This document shows positions 1 through 10,262 of a stretch of 44,511 bases of DNA, in pieces. Position 1 is the stretch's first letter. Each line of letters opens with the position of its first letter. This DNA comes from Coemansia sp. RSA 487 (lineage: Eukaryota; Kickxellomycota; Kickxellomycetes; Kickxellales; Kickxellaceae). Under the pieces are notes generated by a model, which saw only the letters and a program-made list of their open reading frames with translations, had not been told where the DNA came from and ran no database searches. The stretch is from assembly GCA_027577595.1 (NCBI GenBank), contig JANBRJ010000121.1:1-44511 (forward strand). The letters are read 5' to 3'. The position numbers were made by a program, and so were the translations under genes.

Positions 1-77
1 AACAGCTTTCTCCAAAGCTCCATTTGCGCCTCTTGCTTCCAAGTGCAAATATAACGCCAAACGATGCAAACGACTTT
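1..77. repeat. Left arm of a 77-bp perfect inverted repeat at the window ends
   Basis: Bases 1-77 equal the reverse complement of 44435-44511 without a mismatch, and diverge at base 78 (c against t). After a roughly 41-bp stretch present only in the right arm, similarity resumes at 79-111 (one mismatch in 33). The repeat is therefore real and diverged beyond the perfect part, and probably continues outside the window. The 77-bp length equals a common de Bruijn k-mer size, so the exact end point may be set by the assembler. Confidence 0.9.
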
Positions 78-301
78 CACCATTCGACGCATATACATCC
101 TTCTTATTCGATGCAACTACCTTTGCAAATAAAGTATTGAAATGAGGTGTTCAGCCCTCCCCCATGATCATTAGAATGGCGGCCATAACTCTAGAGTTTT
201 TGCGATTCATGCCCAAAAAATTTTAATGAAAAAAATCAAACATCCTCACTCTTGTGATATTTCTAATTCTAAAACCACTTTTTTTATTAATCGAACCTTA
301 A

Positions 302-862
302 ATGGAAATGGGGAACGTGCTTCAATCGGTGATGTCTACAAAGGTGCCGCTTTGGCAGGCAGCGCTTCTTATAGGCGGCACAGCGCTGGTAGCTAGCCGC
401 CTTCTATTCTTGCGCCGCAGCATTTCGTCAACACCGGCATTCAAAGCAGCATCGAACAAAACAAAGAAGGGAAAACGATACGACGAGGTGGCAACATTGA
501 TGGCAAGGGAAGAAATAAAACTGGTTCTGATAATCCGCACAGACCTCGGAATGACCAAGGGAAAGATCGCAGCGCAATGTGCACATGCCGCACTGGGCTG
601 CTACAAGCGGGCAACTAAACAAGAGCCTGCAGTGCTTCGTGCATGGGAGCTGATGGGTCAGCCTAAAGTGACGCTCAAGTGCTCCAGCGAAGAAGAAATG
701 GTTGAATTGCAATCAAGAGCGAAAGAGCTGGGGCTTGTTGCTCAGTCCATTTGCGATGCTGGGAGAACCCAAATTGCAGCAGGCTCCCGGACGGTCCTCG
801 GCATAGGCCCTGGTCCGAGTAGCGTCATTGACAAAGTTTCCGGCAACCTAAAGCTCTATTAG
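302..862 (+). CDS. PTH2: Peptidyl-tRNA hydrolase 2 (PTH2/Bit1 family), membrane-anchored
   Basis: This 186-aa protein hydrolyses the ester bond between peptide and tRNA in peptidyl-tRNAs released from stalled ribosomes. The Pth2 domain spans about residues 72-186. It starts KLVLIIRTDLGMTKGK, followed by the family motif IAAQCAHAALG (89-99), and closes with DAGRTQIAAGSRTVLGIGP (152-170), where the family's conserved Asp (152) and Thr (156) lie. A hydrophobic segment at about 16-36 followed by basic residues matches the N-terminal anchor of eukaryotic Pth2, which is usually on the mitochondrial outer membrane. The first ATG is used; Met3 and Met11 are alternatives. The frame is intact and has no intron. 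It converges with the minus-strand protease-like gene, whose stop is 78 bp away. Confidence 0.93.
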   Translation: MEMGNVLQSVMSTKVPLWQAALLIGGTALVASRLLFLRRSISSTPAFKAASNKTKKGKRYDEVATLMAREEIKLVLIIRTDLGMTKGKIAAQCAHAALGCYKRATKQEPAVLRAWELMGQPKVTLKCSSEEEMVELQSRAKELGLVAQSICDAGRTQIAAGSRTVLGIGPGPSSVIDKVSGNLKLY

Positions 863-940
863 TTGGTTGTGTTTGTGTTGGTGCAAAAAGAATGTTGACA
901 TTTAGGTTAGAAAGAAATGAAAAAGAAATGGAAACGGAAC

Positions 941-2284
941 TTAGTATGCAATCTTGTTGTCCAGGTGTGCCCTGTCATAGTCGTACGGGTTGCTGTAGCT
1001 GGACATGCGATCTGCTTGGTCACCGGCACCAAAGTCATTGTTGTACATGTTTGCCTGGTACTGCTCGTGAGCGGCACGAGCCGCCTTGCGCTTCTTGTTG
1101 CGCCTCCAGAGGAAGAAGATGATCAGGCCAATGACAAGAAGAACAACACCGACAATGATAAGGATCGTTGCAATGTGGCTGCTGCTGCTCTTGCCGTTTG
1201 AAGCCTCAGAAGCATCATCCGACGAGCTCGACTCGTGGTCTTCCGATGTGGAGGGCGATGACTCTGGCTCTTCAGTGCTCGAAGTTGGCTCAGAGCTGTT
1301 TGAAGAAGCAGATGACGAAGATTCGGACGGAGACTCCTCTGGAATGGCGTACAAGTCGCCGCCAACTATGACGCCCGAGACACTGGCGCTACCTGTTGGG
1401 TTGGTCATTGTATAGTTTGCCTTATTGTTGTTTATGTAGCTCTGGTCAGTGGCAAACAGATAGATGGTAGATTTGGCCATGACACCACCCCATTCGAGGA
1501 AGTTGGACAGCACCGTGTAGTAGTTGAACACCGCCGAGTTGCTGCACAGACTGTCGCCGACAATCAGCGAATGGCTGTACAGAGCAGCGACCGCCAGATT
1601 GGGGCCCTGAATACCGTAGACTGAGCCGTAAGGCATCACGCACTTTTTAGACGAGCTGCCTGAAACCGTGTCAGTTGTGCACAAAAAGTCCACTTGGTTT
1701 GCCGCATACAGGGCCGACGCCTTGGCACACCCGGAGGGCGCACTGCCCGAGGATTGCACAACATTAGGGGTATTCCAGTTGCTTGAAGTTGAGTTGGTTG
1801 TAAGCGTGCGCTGCACATAGAACTCGCTGTCCCATTCGGTCGGGTTAGCAGCAATGTAGTTTTTCCACTCGACGCTGCTATCGCTGTTATACTTTAGTAG
1901 CGCAACATTGTTTGCAAAAGTCTTGGGATTGTATCGGGGATGAGCGTCGACTTCATCCACATCGTACCGGCCTATGGTCTTGGTGTTGCCGTCGGATATC
2001 ATGACTTGGTACACTGTGGACGAATCAACGGTGTTGGTTCCATCCGTGTAGTCCAGGCAATTGGCTGCCACGAAGGCTGCCTTGTTGCTTATGAGCGCAA
2101 GCTCACAGGTAGTCACGTCACCGTTCTTGATAAGAAGTGCACCCTTCATTGTTTGCACAGCGTCAGTGTCAAGTCGCTTCATGAATGAGTGCTGCTGGCC
2201 GGCAGCAGCAGATACTGATGAAGCAGCTAGCCATCCAACCGCTACCAGCTTTGCCTGATGCTTTAGATTAGCAAATCCACGCAT
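941..2284 (-). CDS. Single-pass membrane protein with a trypsin-like domain lacking its catalytic residues
   Basis: This is a 447-aa protein. Residues 1-28 form a signal peptide. Residues about 46-270 have an S1 (chymotrypsin-fold) layout: AAFVAANC (69-76) sits where trypsins have LTAAHC, and FANNVALLKY (123-132) where they have NDIALL. A Ser/Glu-rich stalk follows (about 316-367), then one membrane span (about 371-393), a basic stop-transfer RRNKKRK and a roughly 54-aa cytosolic tail rich in Tyr. The catalytic His is replaced by Asn75 and the catalytic Asp by Asn126. No GDSGGP is present; the only GDS (243-245) is followed by LC. I infer a surface pseudoprotease used for binding or sensing rather than cleavage. 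The ATG at 2284 is chosen because it opens the signal peptide. Confidence 0.8.
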   Translation of the reverse strand: MRGFANLKHQAKLVAVGWLAASSVSAAAGQQHSFMKRLDTDAVQTMKGALLIKNGDVTTCELALISNKAAFVAANCLDYTDGTNTVDSSTVYQVMISDGNTKTIGRYDVDEVDAHPRYNPKTFANNVALLKYNSDSSVEWKNYIAANPTEWDSEFYVQRTLTTNSTSSNWNTPNVVQSSGSAPSGCAKASALYAANQVDFLCTTDTVSGSSSKKCVMPYGSVYGIQGPNLAVAALYSHSLIVGDSLCSNSAVFNYYTVLSNFLEWGGVMAKSTIYLFATDQSYINNNKANYTMTNPTGSASVSGVIVGGDLYAIPEESPSESSSSASSNSSEPTSSTEEPESSPSTSEDHESSSSDDASEASNGKSSSSHIATILIIVGVVLLVIGLIIFFLWRRNKKRKAARAAHEQYQANMYNNDFGAGDQADRMSSYSNPYDYDRAHLDNKIAY

Positions 2285-3037
2285 CGTTTATTCACAATAT
2301 AAAATATGCTTCCTATAGTATAAAAAGTGTAAAGTTTTGTTTTGTGAAGGAAAGAGAAGATTAAAAATTATAAACTTGTAAAAAAGCTAGTCGTAAGTGT
2401 AGTTTGTCCAAAATCCCGTTAAAATAAAAATCCAATGTGAAAAGGAGAGAAAAAAAAATAAAATTGGAAATGGATACAACCACAAGATGTGCGCCAAAAC
2501 TTATGAACAAGAAGCAAAAAAACGTGTCTGCTCTCCTTTTAGAACTAAAATGGAATCTTTGTAAAACAAGCTGAAAAGGAAAGTGGTCTCTTTGTATTTC
2601 CTTTTACTATTTTAAAAAAGACTAGTTTGTTCTTTAACATTTGAACAAAGGATGAAAAAGAAATAAAGAACTGGGCTGACCAGTTTTTTTATATACATTG
2701 GATATTTTTAAATCTTTGAGCAAAAAAAAAAAACCATGTGTTCGCTCATTCTCTGTAGCTTTATAAAGATTTCTAAAATAAACATTAACTCCGTTTATAA
2801 AAAATACAATTGAACCGCTATAGATCAAGTAAAAAAAATGTCGGCTTCAGTCATAATGGTCCCAAACTCCCATTCAAAAAAAATGGTAAACGAAAACACG
2901 CACGTGATTGGTTCCCCTTATACGCCAGGAGCAAATCATGCAAGCGAAAAATATGTGTAAACCTCTAAAAATAAACAACAGTTTTACATTAATCTTATTA
3001 TTCACACACACACATATATATATATTTGTATTATAAA
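2285..3037. other. Divergent intergenic promoter region, AT-rich
   Basis: This stretch separates the divergent genes at 2284 and 3038. It is A/T-rich with many A runs and shows a short CA/TA microsatellite at about 3003-3025 just before the plus-strand start. A TATA-like run (tataaaa) lies near 2318. No credible coding frame or RNA gene is visible. Confidence 0.6.
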
Positions 3038-3688
3038 ATGAGGCCGCACAGACAACCACCACCACTGTTCCCATCACTTGAAGCCAACGATAACAGTAGC
3101 GAAGGTGCCCGTGGCTTTGACAACAGCCGCCTTTACCAAACGCCAGACACATATGCGCACAGAGGAGATGTAGAAATGATGAGCGTGGAAAGCGGCCAAG
3201 GAACGACGGGCGGACCGAGACTCGGCGGACATTACACAGGCGAATACACACCACCAAGCCATGTGGCAGCAGGGGCTGTGGGGCGGCGTTTGGATTTGAC
3301 CATGCCGCCACGGTTTGCATTGGCACGCGAGGAAGCTGGACCATCCGGCATTGCAGAGTCGCAGCAGCCGGATGGGATAGACGCCTATTATGCACCGCTT
3401 ACCAGGAAACAACAGCAACAGCGGCTACCGTCATCGCCCGATGGATTGGACGACCCTGTTTACCAGGAAAGTAGCTTTCCTACCCCGGTCGGCGGGTTAG
3501 CCAATGTGCAGCAGGAGGAAATTCAAGTGGACCAGGACTTTGTGCTTAGTTTGCGACAAGAGGGTGAGCTAGAAACGCTTACACGCAAAGCAATGAAGGA
3601 TGCTCGTGAGGCATGGAAGCAGATAACGATGGATTATTTGCACAAGCAAGTAGCTGGTTTGGAACAAGATGAATGGATGTATTCTTAA
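3038..3688 (+). CDS. Unrecognised 216-aa protein with a C-terminal helical motif
   Basis: I do not recognise this protein. The first in-frame ATG is at 3038; the open frame extends slightly upstream only through a TTG. Residues 1-160 look disordered, rich in Pro, Gly, Gln and Ser. The last 40 residues are a charged probable helix, with LETLTRKAMKDAREAWKQI followed by a YLHKQV segment and the ending LEQDEWMYS. It has no signal peptide or membrane span, so it is probably nuclear or cytosolic. The C-terminal helix faintly recalls small complex-binding subunits (a W...YLH pattern occurs in APC13), but that is a guess. The frame is intact with codon use like the neighbouring GC-rich genes, which supports a real gene. 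Confidence 0.65.
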   Translation: MRPHRQPPPLFPSLEANDNSSEGARGFDNSRLYQTPDTYAHRGDVEMMSVESGQGTTGGPRLGGHYTGEYTPPSHVAAGAVGRRLDLTMPPRFALAREEAGPSGIAESQQPDGIDAYYAPLTRKQQQQRLPSSPDGLDDPVYQESSFPTPVGGLANVQQEEIQVDQDFVLSLRQEGELETLTRKAMKDAREAWKQITMDYLHKQVAGLEQDEWMYS

Positions 3689-3807
3689 ACTTAGATTTCT
3701 CTCCCCCTAGCTTTATTTTAAACTGGTAAATAATTAGTTAAAGCGTCATAACTTGAAAGGAGGGGGAAAAAGGAAGAACGAAAAAACAGCTAGCTAGTTT
3801 TCTTTGT

Positions 3808-4857
3808 TCAGTAAACGATGGTAGGGCGAGGGATGCACTTTTGCTGGGAAGGAGTATCGGTGGGAGAGCCGCTGCCGCCGGTTCCGGCATTGGTGGAGCC
3901 GGGCTCGCCGCCGTCCGTGGCCGATGGCTGGTCGCCACCGGCCGGGGAGGACGAAGCGGCATCGGATCCGCTGCACTCGATGGTGACGGAGTCGACGTAC
4001 ATGGAGTAGACCGTGGAGGCAGACCACGGGGTCGGAGTTCCGGCCCAGTCAGCAGTTCCCTGGGCACCCGAGTTGCCACCGTCCCAGATGGAGAACGCCA
4101 CGCGGCCCCTGGTGTCGGGGAACGCATACGTGTTGGTGGCCGCATTGTAAGTGTCGGCGCGGTTAAGTGTGCGGATAGCAGTGCCGTCGACGGACCAGAC
4201 GATCTTGTCCTTGGACCACTCGAACGAGTAGTCGTGGAAGTCGGCCGACGTGTCAGCCATCGTGTGCGGGATCATCTGCTGGTAGTTCAAGACGTTGCGG
4301 TAGTAGAAGTTGGTCTGCACTTGCGCGGGCGACTTGCCGACCCACTCAAAGTCAATTTCGTCACCGGTGACGTCGCTGCGGAAAATAAACGAGGACACAA
4401 CGCCGGGTGCAACCGAGGCGGTCTTCACGCGGGCCGTTGCCTTTCCGTAAAGGAACGTGTGCGATGCATCGACGGTGGCGCCAAAGCCCTTGTTCTGCGC
4501 CGCATCGTATTTCATCGACAGCACAAGGTTTCCGTTGGCAACCGACGAGTAGTCAGGGTCGAACACCGACACAAAGGCGTTGTCGGCTGGGTTGCCCTTG
4601 TAGCTGTTGATTGAAATGGCGTCGCTGCTGCTGGTGAAGTCCACGGTCTGCGTGGTGCATGTCTCGGGCTGCCAGCACGAGGTCGAGTTGTACGACTGGG
4701 TGGAGTCGCACAGGCCCCACATGCAGAACATGGCGCTGCTGTTGCAGTATCCCTCGCGGTAGCACGGCGACCATTCGTCGCACTGGCTAGCGGCCAGAAC
4801 AGCAGGCACAGCCATCAGGGCGGCGGCGGCGGAGAACGCAGATGCGGTGATTCTCAT
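3808..4857 (-). CDS. CRH-like GH16 cell-wall glycosidase/transglycosylase
   Basis: This 349-aa secreted enzyme is of the Crh1/Utr2 type. In yeasts the family transfers chitin chains onto beta-glucan in the wall. Residues 1-24 are a signal peptide. A Cys-rich N-terminal module (26-67) recalls the chitin-binding-like region of Utr2/Crr1. The GH16 domain follows (about 72-295) and contains the signature DEIDFEW (166-172), with Glu167 as the expected nucleophile and Glu171 as acid/base. The fold ends near VDSVTIECSGSD. The tail is a Ser/Gly/Pro-rich linker ending KCIPRPTIVY. There is no hydrophobic C-terminus, so the GPI signal of yeast Crh proteins is not seen and the product may be soluble or held by other means. 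The start at 4857 opens the signal peptide. Confidence 0.92.
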   Translation of the reverse strand: MRITASAFSAAAALMAVPAVLAASQCDEWSPCYREGYCNSSAMFCMWGLCDSTQSYNSTSCWQPETCTTQTVDFTSSSDAISINSYKGNPADNAFVSVFDPDYSSVANGNLVLSMKYDAAQNKGFGATVDASHTFLYGKATARVKTASVAPGVVSSFIFRSDVTGDEIDFEWVGKSPAQVQTNFYYRNVLNYQQMIPHTMADTSADFHDYSFEWSKDKIVWSVDGTAIRTLNRADTYNAATNTYAFPDTRGRVAFSIWDGGNSGAQGTADWAGTPTPWSASTVYSMYVDSVTIECSGSDAASSSPAGGDQPSATDGGEPGSTNAGTGGSGSPTDTPSQQKCIPRPTIVY

Positions 4858-6282
4858 TGCTTTTTGGTGGGGGGAGGGGAAGGTGGTTGGGATTTAAGAA
4901 GCGTGAGGTAAAGAGGGAGGAGGGGAAAAGGTATGCGTTAGAGCCAAAACAGGAGGAAGAGCGGGTGGGTGGATAGATGGGTGATGTTAGAGATGTTGGA
5001 AAAAAAAAACTCGAAACCCACGGTCCAAGAGGGAGAGATGGGAACAAGGCGAGTTTTATATCCATTTTCACGCGGACTGTCGTGCGGGAAAATGAGAAAG
5101 GGGAAATGGGCTGCGGCGCGCATTGGACCGGACAGATCATTTTTGTCTAGAAAAAAACAGGAATAGCTGGGATCGGCTCCGTGCAGATTTGGTCCAAAAA
5201 TAGAGCGCTGGGCTTTTCGAAAAACATTTTATTGAAGCCGAATGCAGGACCACCAAGCGTGGCAAAGGAAACCATGTGTGAATGAATGGTCTGTGAAAGT
5301 GTCACCTTTTTGTAAATGTATGCACTACAATGGACAGGTGTTCCATTCCTGTTTTTTTTGTTTCACAGTGAATTTACGGAAATGCACTGAAAATCAGGAA
5401 ATGGCGGTTCCTTCCTTCACCATATGCTTCTGTGCCGAATGCGTTTAACGCCATGTTTTCTTTTTGGCTATTTCCGCTTGCCACGCGAATCTTGTGCAAC
5501 TAACGTAAATATAAATATAAATATAAATATAACTATAAATATAGCTATAAATGTAACTATAAAACTAAAAAACGTGACCTCGCCTTGTCTGATCAAGCCT
5601 TGGGAAAAACGCAGGCTTTCCAGAAAAAGGCTATCGGCTTTTAGACAAATCACAAGAAAGTCAATGCGCCGATATCAGAATGGTTATACAGCTGAGACTT
5701 GTCCAGCGGTTACAATTCCAAGCGTGTGGACAATAGCGCACGGAGCGATTGTGTGCATCAGCACTATACGTCAGTGCTAAAGAAATAAAAAGTCAATTGG
5801 GGGGAGTGGAAACAAGACAAGAAAGTGCTCAATTTCAATGTGTCTTTTCATGTAATTTTTATCGTTTTATCGTTTTATTTATTTATTTATTTATTTTTGC
5901 TACAGCACTCTGCGTTTCAAACCAAATATAAACCCCATCGATGGCTTGGAGCCACAACATTTTGAAGGAATAGCGCAAATCCGATGCAAGTATAAAGGTC
6001 TTTCTGTTTTTTTCTGTATCTACTCCCCCTCTTTTTTTTATACCTAGCTTCGTGTGTTTTGCCTTTCTGTTCCTGTGCTTGGCCTAGCTGCAATCTCGTC
6101 CAATCGGCTGCAATCGCAGGTCATAAATCCAAACAACACGCCTTTTTTCTTTCCTCCCCTTTTTCCCTCACAATCCCCCCCTAATTTCCTACCCTTACTC
6201 TGTACTTTTCAAGTTGCTATATTTACTTGTCACTTGCGGCGGGTTCTCTCTTGTACAGCTCTTTGCACTTTATCACCTCACA
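4858..6282. other. Long intergenic region with simple repeats
   Basis: About 1.4 kb separates the GH16 start from the first exon of the kinase gene, so it should contain both divergent promoters. A degenerate AAATAT/AACTAT hexamer tract lies at about 5507-5567 and a TTTA tract at about 5873-5896. Pyrimidine-rich stretches at about 6000-6210 are typical of a fungal core promoter or 5' UTR for the kinase. The short open frames here lack family features and I reject them as genes. Confidence 0.5.
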
Positions 6283-9200
6283 ATGGAACACGGCCAGCGA
6301 CCTCCACTGTGTACCGAAGGTAAGCTTTTCCACCAAAGACAGAAAAAGGGCAAGCGCCCTTTGTTTGCTTGCAGCAGCATATCCCGCGACTGGTGCGCTG
6401 GATTGCGCTCTTTTTCGCTCCAAACACCACCACCCCACCGGCAAAGCGAGCCAAGCCAAAAATGCGAGCTGCGTGCGCTGTCGAGTAAAACCGGGACACA
6501 CTCGCGCAAAAAGGCACACCTGCCCGCGCGCCCCCTCCTTGTCAGATGCTTCATCCGCAACGGGAACGGATGGCTTCTCACGTGCACCAAATTTCACTTC
6601 ATCCCGAGGAAGGGGCGGGTGGGCGAGCGAGCGAGCAGTAGAAGGCAAAACAAGCCCGCCTGCCCAGCCACAAAACATGCATTTTCCCATCTCAAGCTAA
6701 ACTCTTGTATTTGCATCCTTTTCCACATGCGCAACAAAGACAACACTGGGACCTTGTAGCTTTGCAAAATGCATCGCTCGAACGCCATGCTTTCCGCATC
6801 GACGTATGCGGACACCAGTACTCTGTGCCGTCGGAGCAAATGGACGCGCAGTTGCTCGACCACCATTTGCTTCAGCTCTCGCAGCCATTCAACCAGTCGA
6901 TTTGCGCGTTGTCGGTGGATCTGGCCCCGCTCATCGCCGACTCCATCGAAGCCCTACTTGAATCCGTTGCACGCACACCACATGATGCTTCCCCCTCGTC
7001 TACTGCTTCAATGAGGCCCAGTAGTAATCGTCGTAGACGCTGCTCCAGCACCGCCAGCCCAGCAAAGATGGCGAAGCCGCCCAGGCTTCTGCGCAAGCGT
7101 ATCAGCTTGCTGTCGTCGGTGGCCATGGCCGAGCAGCAGTCGCTGGCGTCGTCGTTCTGGGACCTCCTGTGCAACACATCGTCCCCCGTGTCGGGCGCCC
7201 GCAACAACGGGCCTCTGGCGGGCATCCACGACGCCATGGCATTGCTTGCCTCGGAGGTGCACGACAAGATGCCGGACCCCGGCACATCCAGCGCCGGAGC
7301 CATTGCACAGGTGGCGCGCACATTCGGCGTGTCCGCACAGCCCACCAGCAACGACGATGTGATAGAGTTTGTGGCATCGCCCGTTTCGCAAGAGTGCGCA
7401 AGCGACTCTGTGGTGGGGATCTACACCACGAGGGACGACGCCGAGCGGCCGTTTTCGACCGGGCTCATCGAGTACCTGATCTCGGGGATGAACAGACATG
7501 CTCGCACGCACCTGAATGTGCGGCACGCGTGGGCGCTGGTTCTGGCGCCCGGCATCATGCGCTACTGTTTGGTTGAAAGCGACGCAATCCACATGTCGAG
7601 CGCCCACGACCTGGCCACCGCCGCAGGCCGCCGCGCACTGGTCGACTTCTACACCAACGCCTGCCTGGCCGAGCCGTGGCGCCTTGGCGCCGACCCGACG
7701 ATGCGGTGGCAGGCGGCGATTGGGCGCTGGGAGATCGAGTGCCCCAACGCAGACGATGTAAGCAGGCGGCATCGCCGCACCACGCGCAACAGCCTGGCCG
7801 TGCAGCAGGCAACCACCGTGGTCTATGCGCAGCGAGCGCCGCTTTTCGTGGCGGACTCTTTCTTTGGCCGGTTCACGCGGTGCTTCCCCGTATCGATGAC
7901 CCCCGACGGTCCGCTGGACCAGGTGCTCAAGGACTCGTGGCAGCTGGTCTCGGCCGACTGCGACTCTGTCGACGACGAGATCAGCGTGCTGCGGCACATC
8001 CGGCGGTGCTTGGACTCGGCCCGTCCCGCCGCCGGCGCGGTGTATCCGCGTATTACGTGCGGCGGAACTGTGCGCATCAGCACTGGCGCAAGTGCGGTGA
8101 CCACGCGCGACACGTCGCACCTGATCCTGGATGAGCTGGACGCCTATGCGCGGTGGACGGTGCCACACGGGTTCCGGAAGCTGGCACCTGGCTCGGAGCC
8201 GGCCGGTGCACAGCCCCAAAAGCTGCAGCGGCTACATCGACGCATGGTCACGGGACCCATCGGTATTCCCATCCAGACACTGAGCACCGAGCAAGAGGTA
8301 ATCACGGTGCTTGCTGACGCAATGCAGTCGCATGCCGATATTCTGCACCACGCTGGGATTTTGCATCGCGACATTTCGCTCAACAACATCATGGCTGCTC
8401 GGACAGCGCAAGGCGAGCTGCGCGGCATGCTTATAGACTTTGACCACGCGATAGACCTGGCGGCTGAGCGCAACCAGCAGACTCCGGGCAACGTTGGAAC
8501 AGGGCCGTTCATGAGCATCTCGAATCTCGAGGGGCTTGACGTGGCACGCACGGCAGTGGACGATTGGGAGTCACTTATCTGCCTTCTGTTCTGTCTGGCC
8601 GCCAACGGCCCCCCCGCGATGGACGAGCTGGGCCGCCTGTTTGGACATGTCAACGGACAGGGCGTAGCCGACATGAAGCGCGAGATCTTTGCGTCGCCCA
8701 GGGCCCTCGATTATGCGATTGACCGGTACCTGAACCCCTCGTACCACACGATCATCCGCACCATTCGCGCGCTCTATGTTGCTGCGTTCCAGCACTCGCG
8801 ATGCCAAGGCACGGCACGCATCTTTCTGCGCGGCAACAGGAACGTCGACCCCGTGCTCCGTCGCGCCCAGTACGCTGACGAGATCCAGGCCCGGTGCATG
8901 GGTGCCCTGGCCTCGATTGCGCTGGAAATCAGGTCGATGAGCAGTTTGAGCGACCACTTGGCCACCATTTCGCACGAGTGCTGCGACCTCAAGTGGCACC
9001 AGCACTTGTATAGCATGGACGGCGGCCCCCACCACCACCAGGTGCCATCGATGTGCAATGCGCCCATAACCCCCGGCGAGCCGCCATCGGATCCTACCAC
9101 GGCTACCGAGGAATCGGCGCAGCGGGCGGTGGCGGAACGGCTTGCCGGCATGATCTCGGCTGTTACCTCCCAGCAGATCGACCACCACCACGGCGCCGAA

Positions 9201-10001
9201 CCGCGGGACTCGTGTAGCTCGTCGAACGGGGAAGGCGACGGCGACGACGACGACGACGGCGGAGGAGGAGGAGGCGATACAACGGCTGTCAGCTGCAAGA
9301 GCCTCCATACGCTGGATGCGCGGAGGAGGGAGCGTGCGCACAGTAACGGCGGCGCAGACTCGCTGGGCAATAGTGCCACGCCGCCACCGGAACCAATGAC
9401 TGCTAAATCAGAGGGCCAAGCAAACGGCGAGTCCAATGCGTCACTTGCCACGCTGCTACGCGAAACCAGCGATCTTCCAAAATACGGCACGCATACCAGT
9501 CAGAGCACACGGTTCCTCCCACCATACGGAGGAGGCCATTCGACATCGAGCACTCTGACCGACCTGTACTCGTCGTTAAAGGACATCGGCGTCACCCAAG
9601 ACAATACACAACACGGACCACCCAACTCGGTGAACAATAAGATGACCGCACAACTGATGGCGCTCGTACAGCAGGAGGAACAGGCATTGTTGCGTAACAA
9701 ACGGAAAGCCAAAGAAGAGCAACAAGACTCGCCACGCACAAAACGCCGGAAAATGATTCACCAGGACGTCGATTGTGGCAACTTTGAATTGAGCCCAATG
9801 GACGGCGGGTCGCCTCGGCCTCAGCATCGCCGTGCCTTGACGTTTGGCTCCCCCGTTAATGCGCATTCGCCGCTGAGAAGCCCGTATTCGCGTAGACACC
9901 GCCGCCCTCCTATTCGCTCGGCTGCCGCCACGCCCAGTACCGAGATCGAGCGCCTGGGGCTGCCGGTGGCATCGACGAAACTCAAACGTAAACTATTCTA
10001 G
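6283..10001 (+). CDS. FunK1-type fungal protein kinase (two exons)
   Basis: The proposed model is exon 1 at 6283-6319, an intron at 6320-6696 (GTAAGC donor, TTTTCCCATCTCAAG acceptor) and exon 2 at 6697-10001, giving 1113 aa in frame. Without splicing the first ATG is at 6840. The FunK1 hallmarks are present: GILHRDISLNNIM with catalytic Asp571, LIDFDHA (DFD, 593-595, where most kinases have DFG), a GTGPFMSI segment in the activation loop, and AVDDWESL. The Asp and Asn needed for catalysis are present, so activity is likely. The C-terminal third is low complexity: an acidic DDDDDGGGGGG run, then a basic patch (PRTKRRKM) that looks like a nuclear localisation signal. FunK1 kinases are expanded in many multicellular fungi; their substrates are largely unknown. 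Confidence 0.85.
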
Positions 10002-10262
10002 ATCCTTTCTTTGAAAGAATCTAGTGCATGCGGATTAGATTTATTTTCACATCTACTTGTACTTGTATTTTTTTTAATCTTCTTGCTAATATCCAGCATG
10101 TATGTGGATTGTGAGATGTATTGAGAATTCAACCAACCAAACAATTTGGTAAATAGTGATAAAAAGATAAAGAAAATGCTGTTATCTGAAAACTGAAGGG
10201 AGAGGTGCATATGTAGACCAGTACCCGTAACACCTTTAGCCATCCCTCTAACCACATACCTG

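Noticed and set aside
6223-6690. Overlapping frames of 100-180 codons on both strands before the kinase
   Set aside because: They fall within the proposed intron and the 5' region and lack conserved domains.
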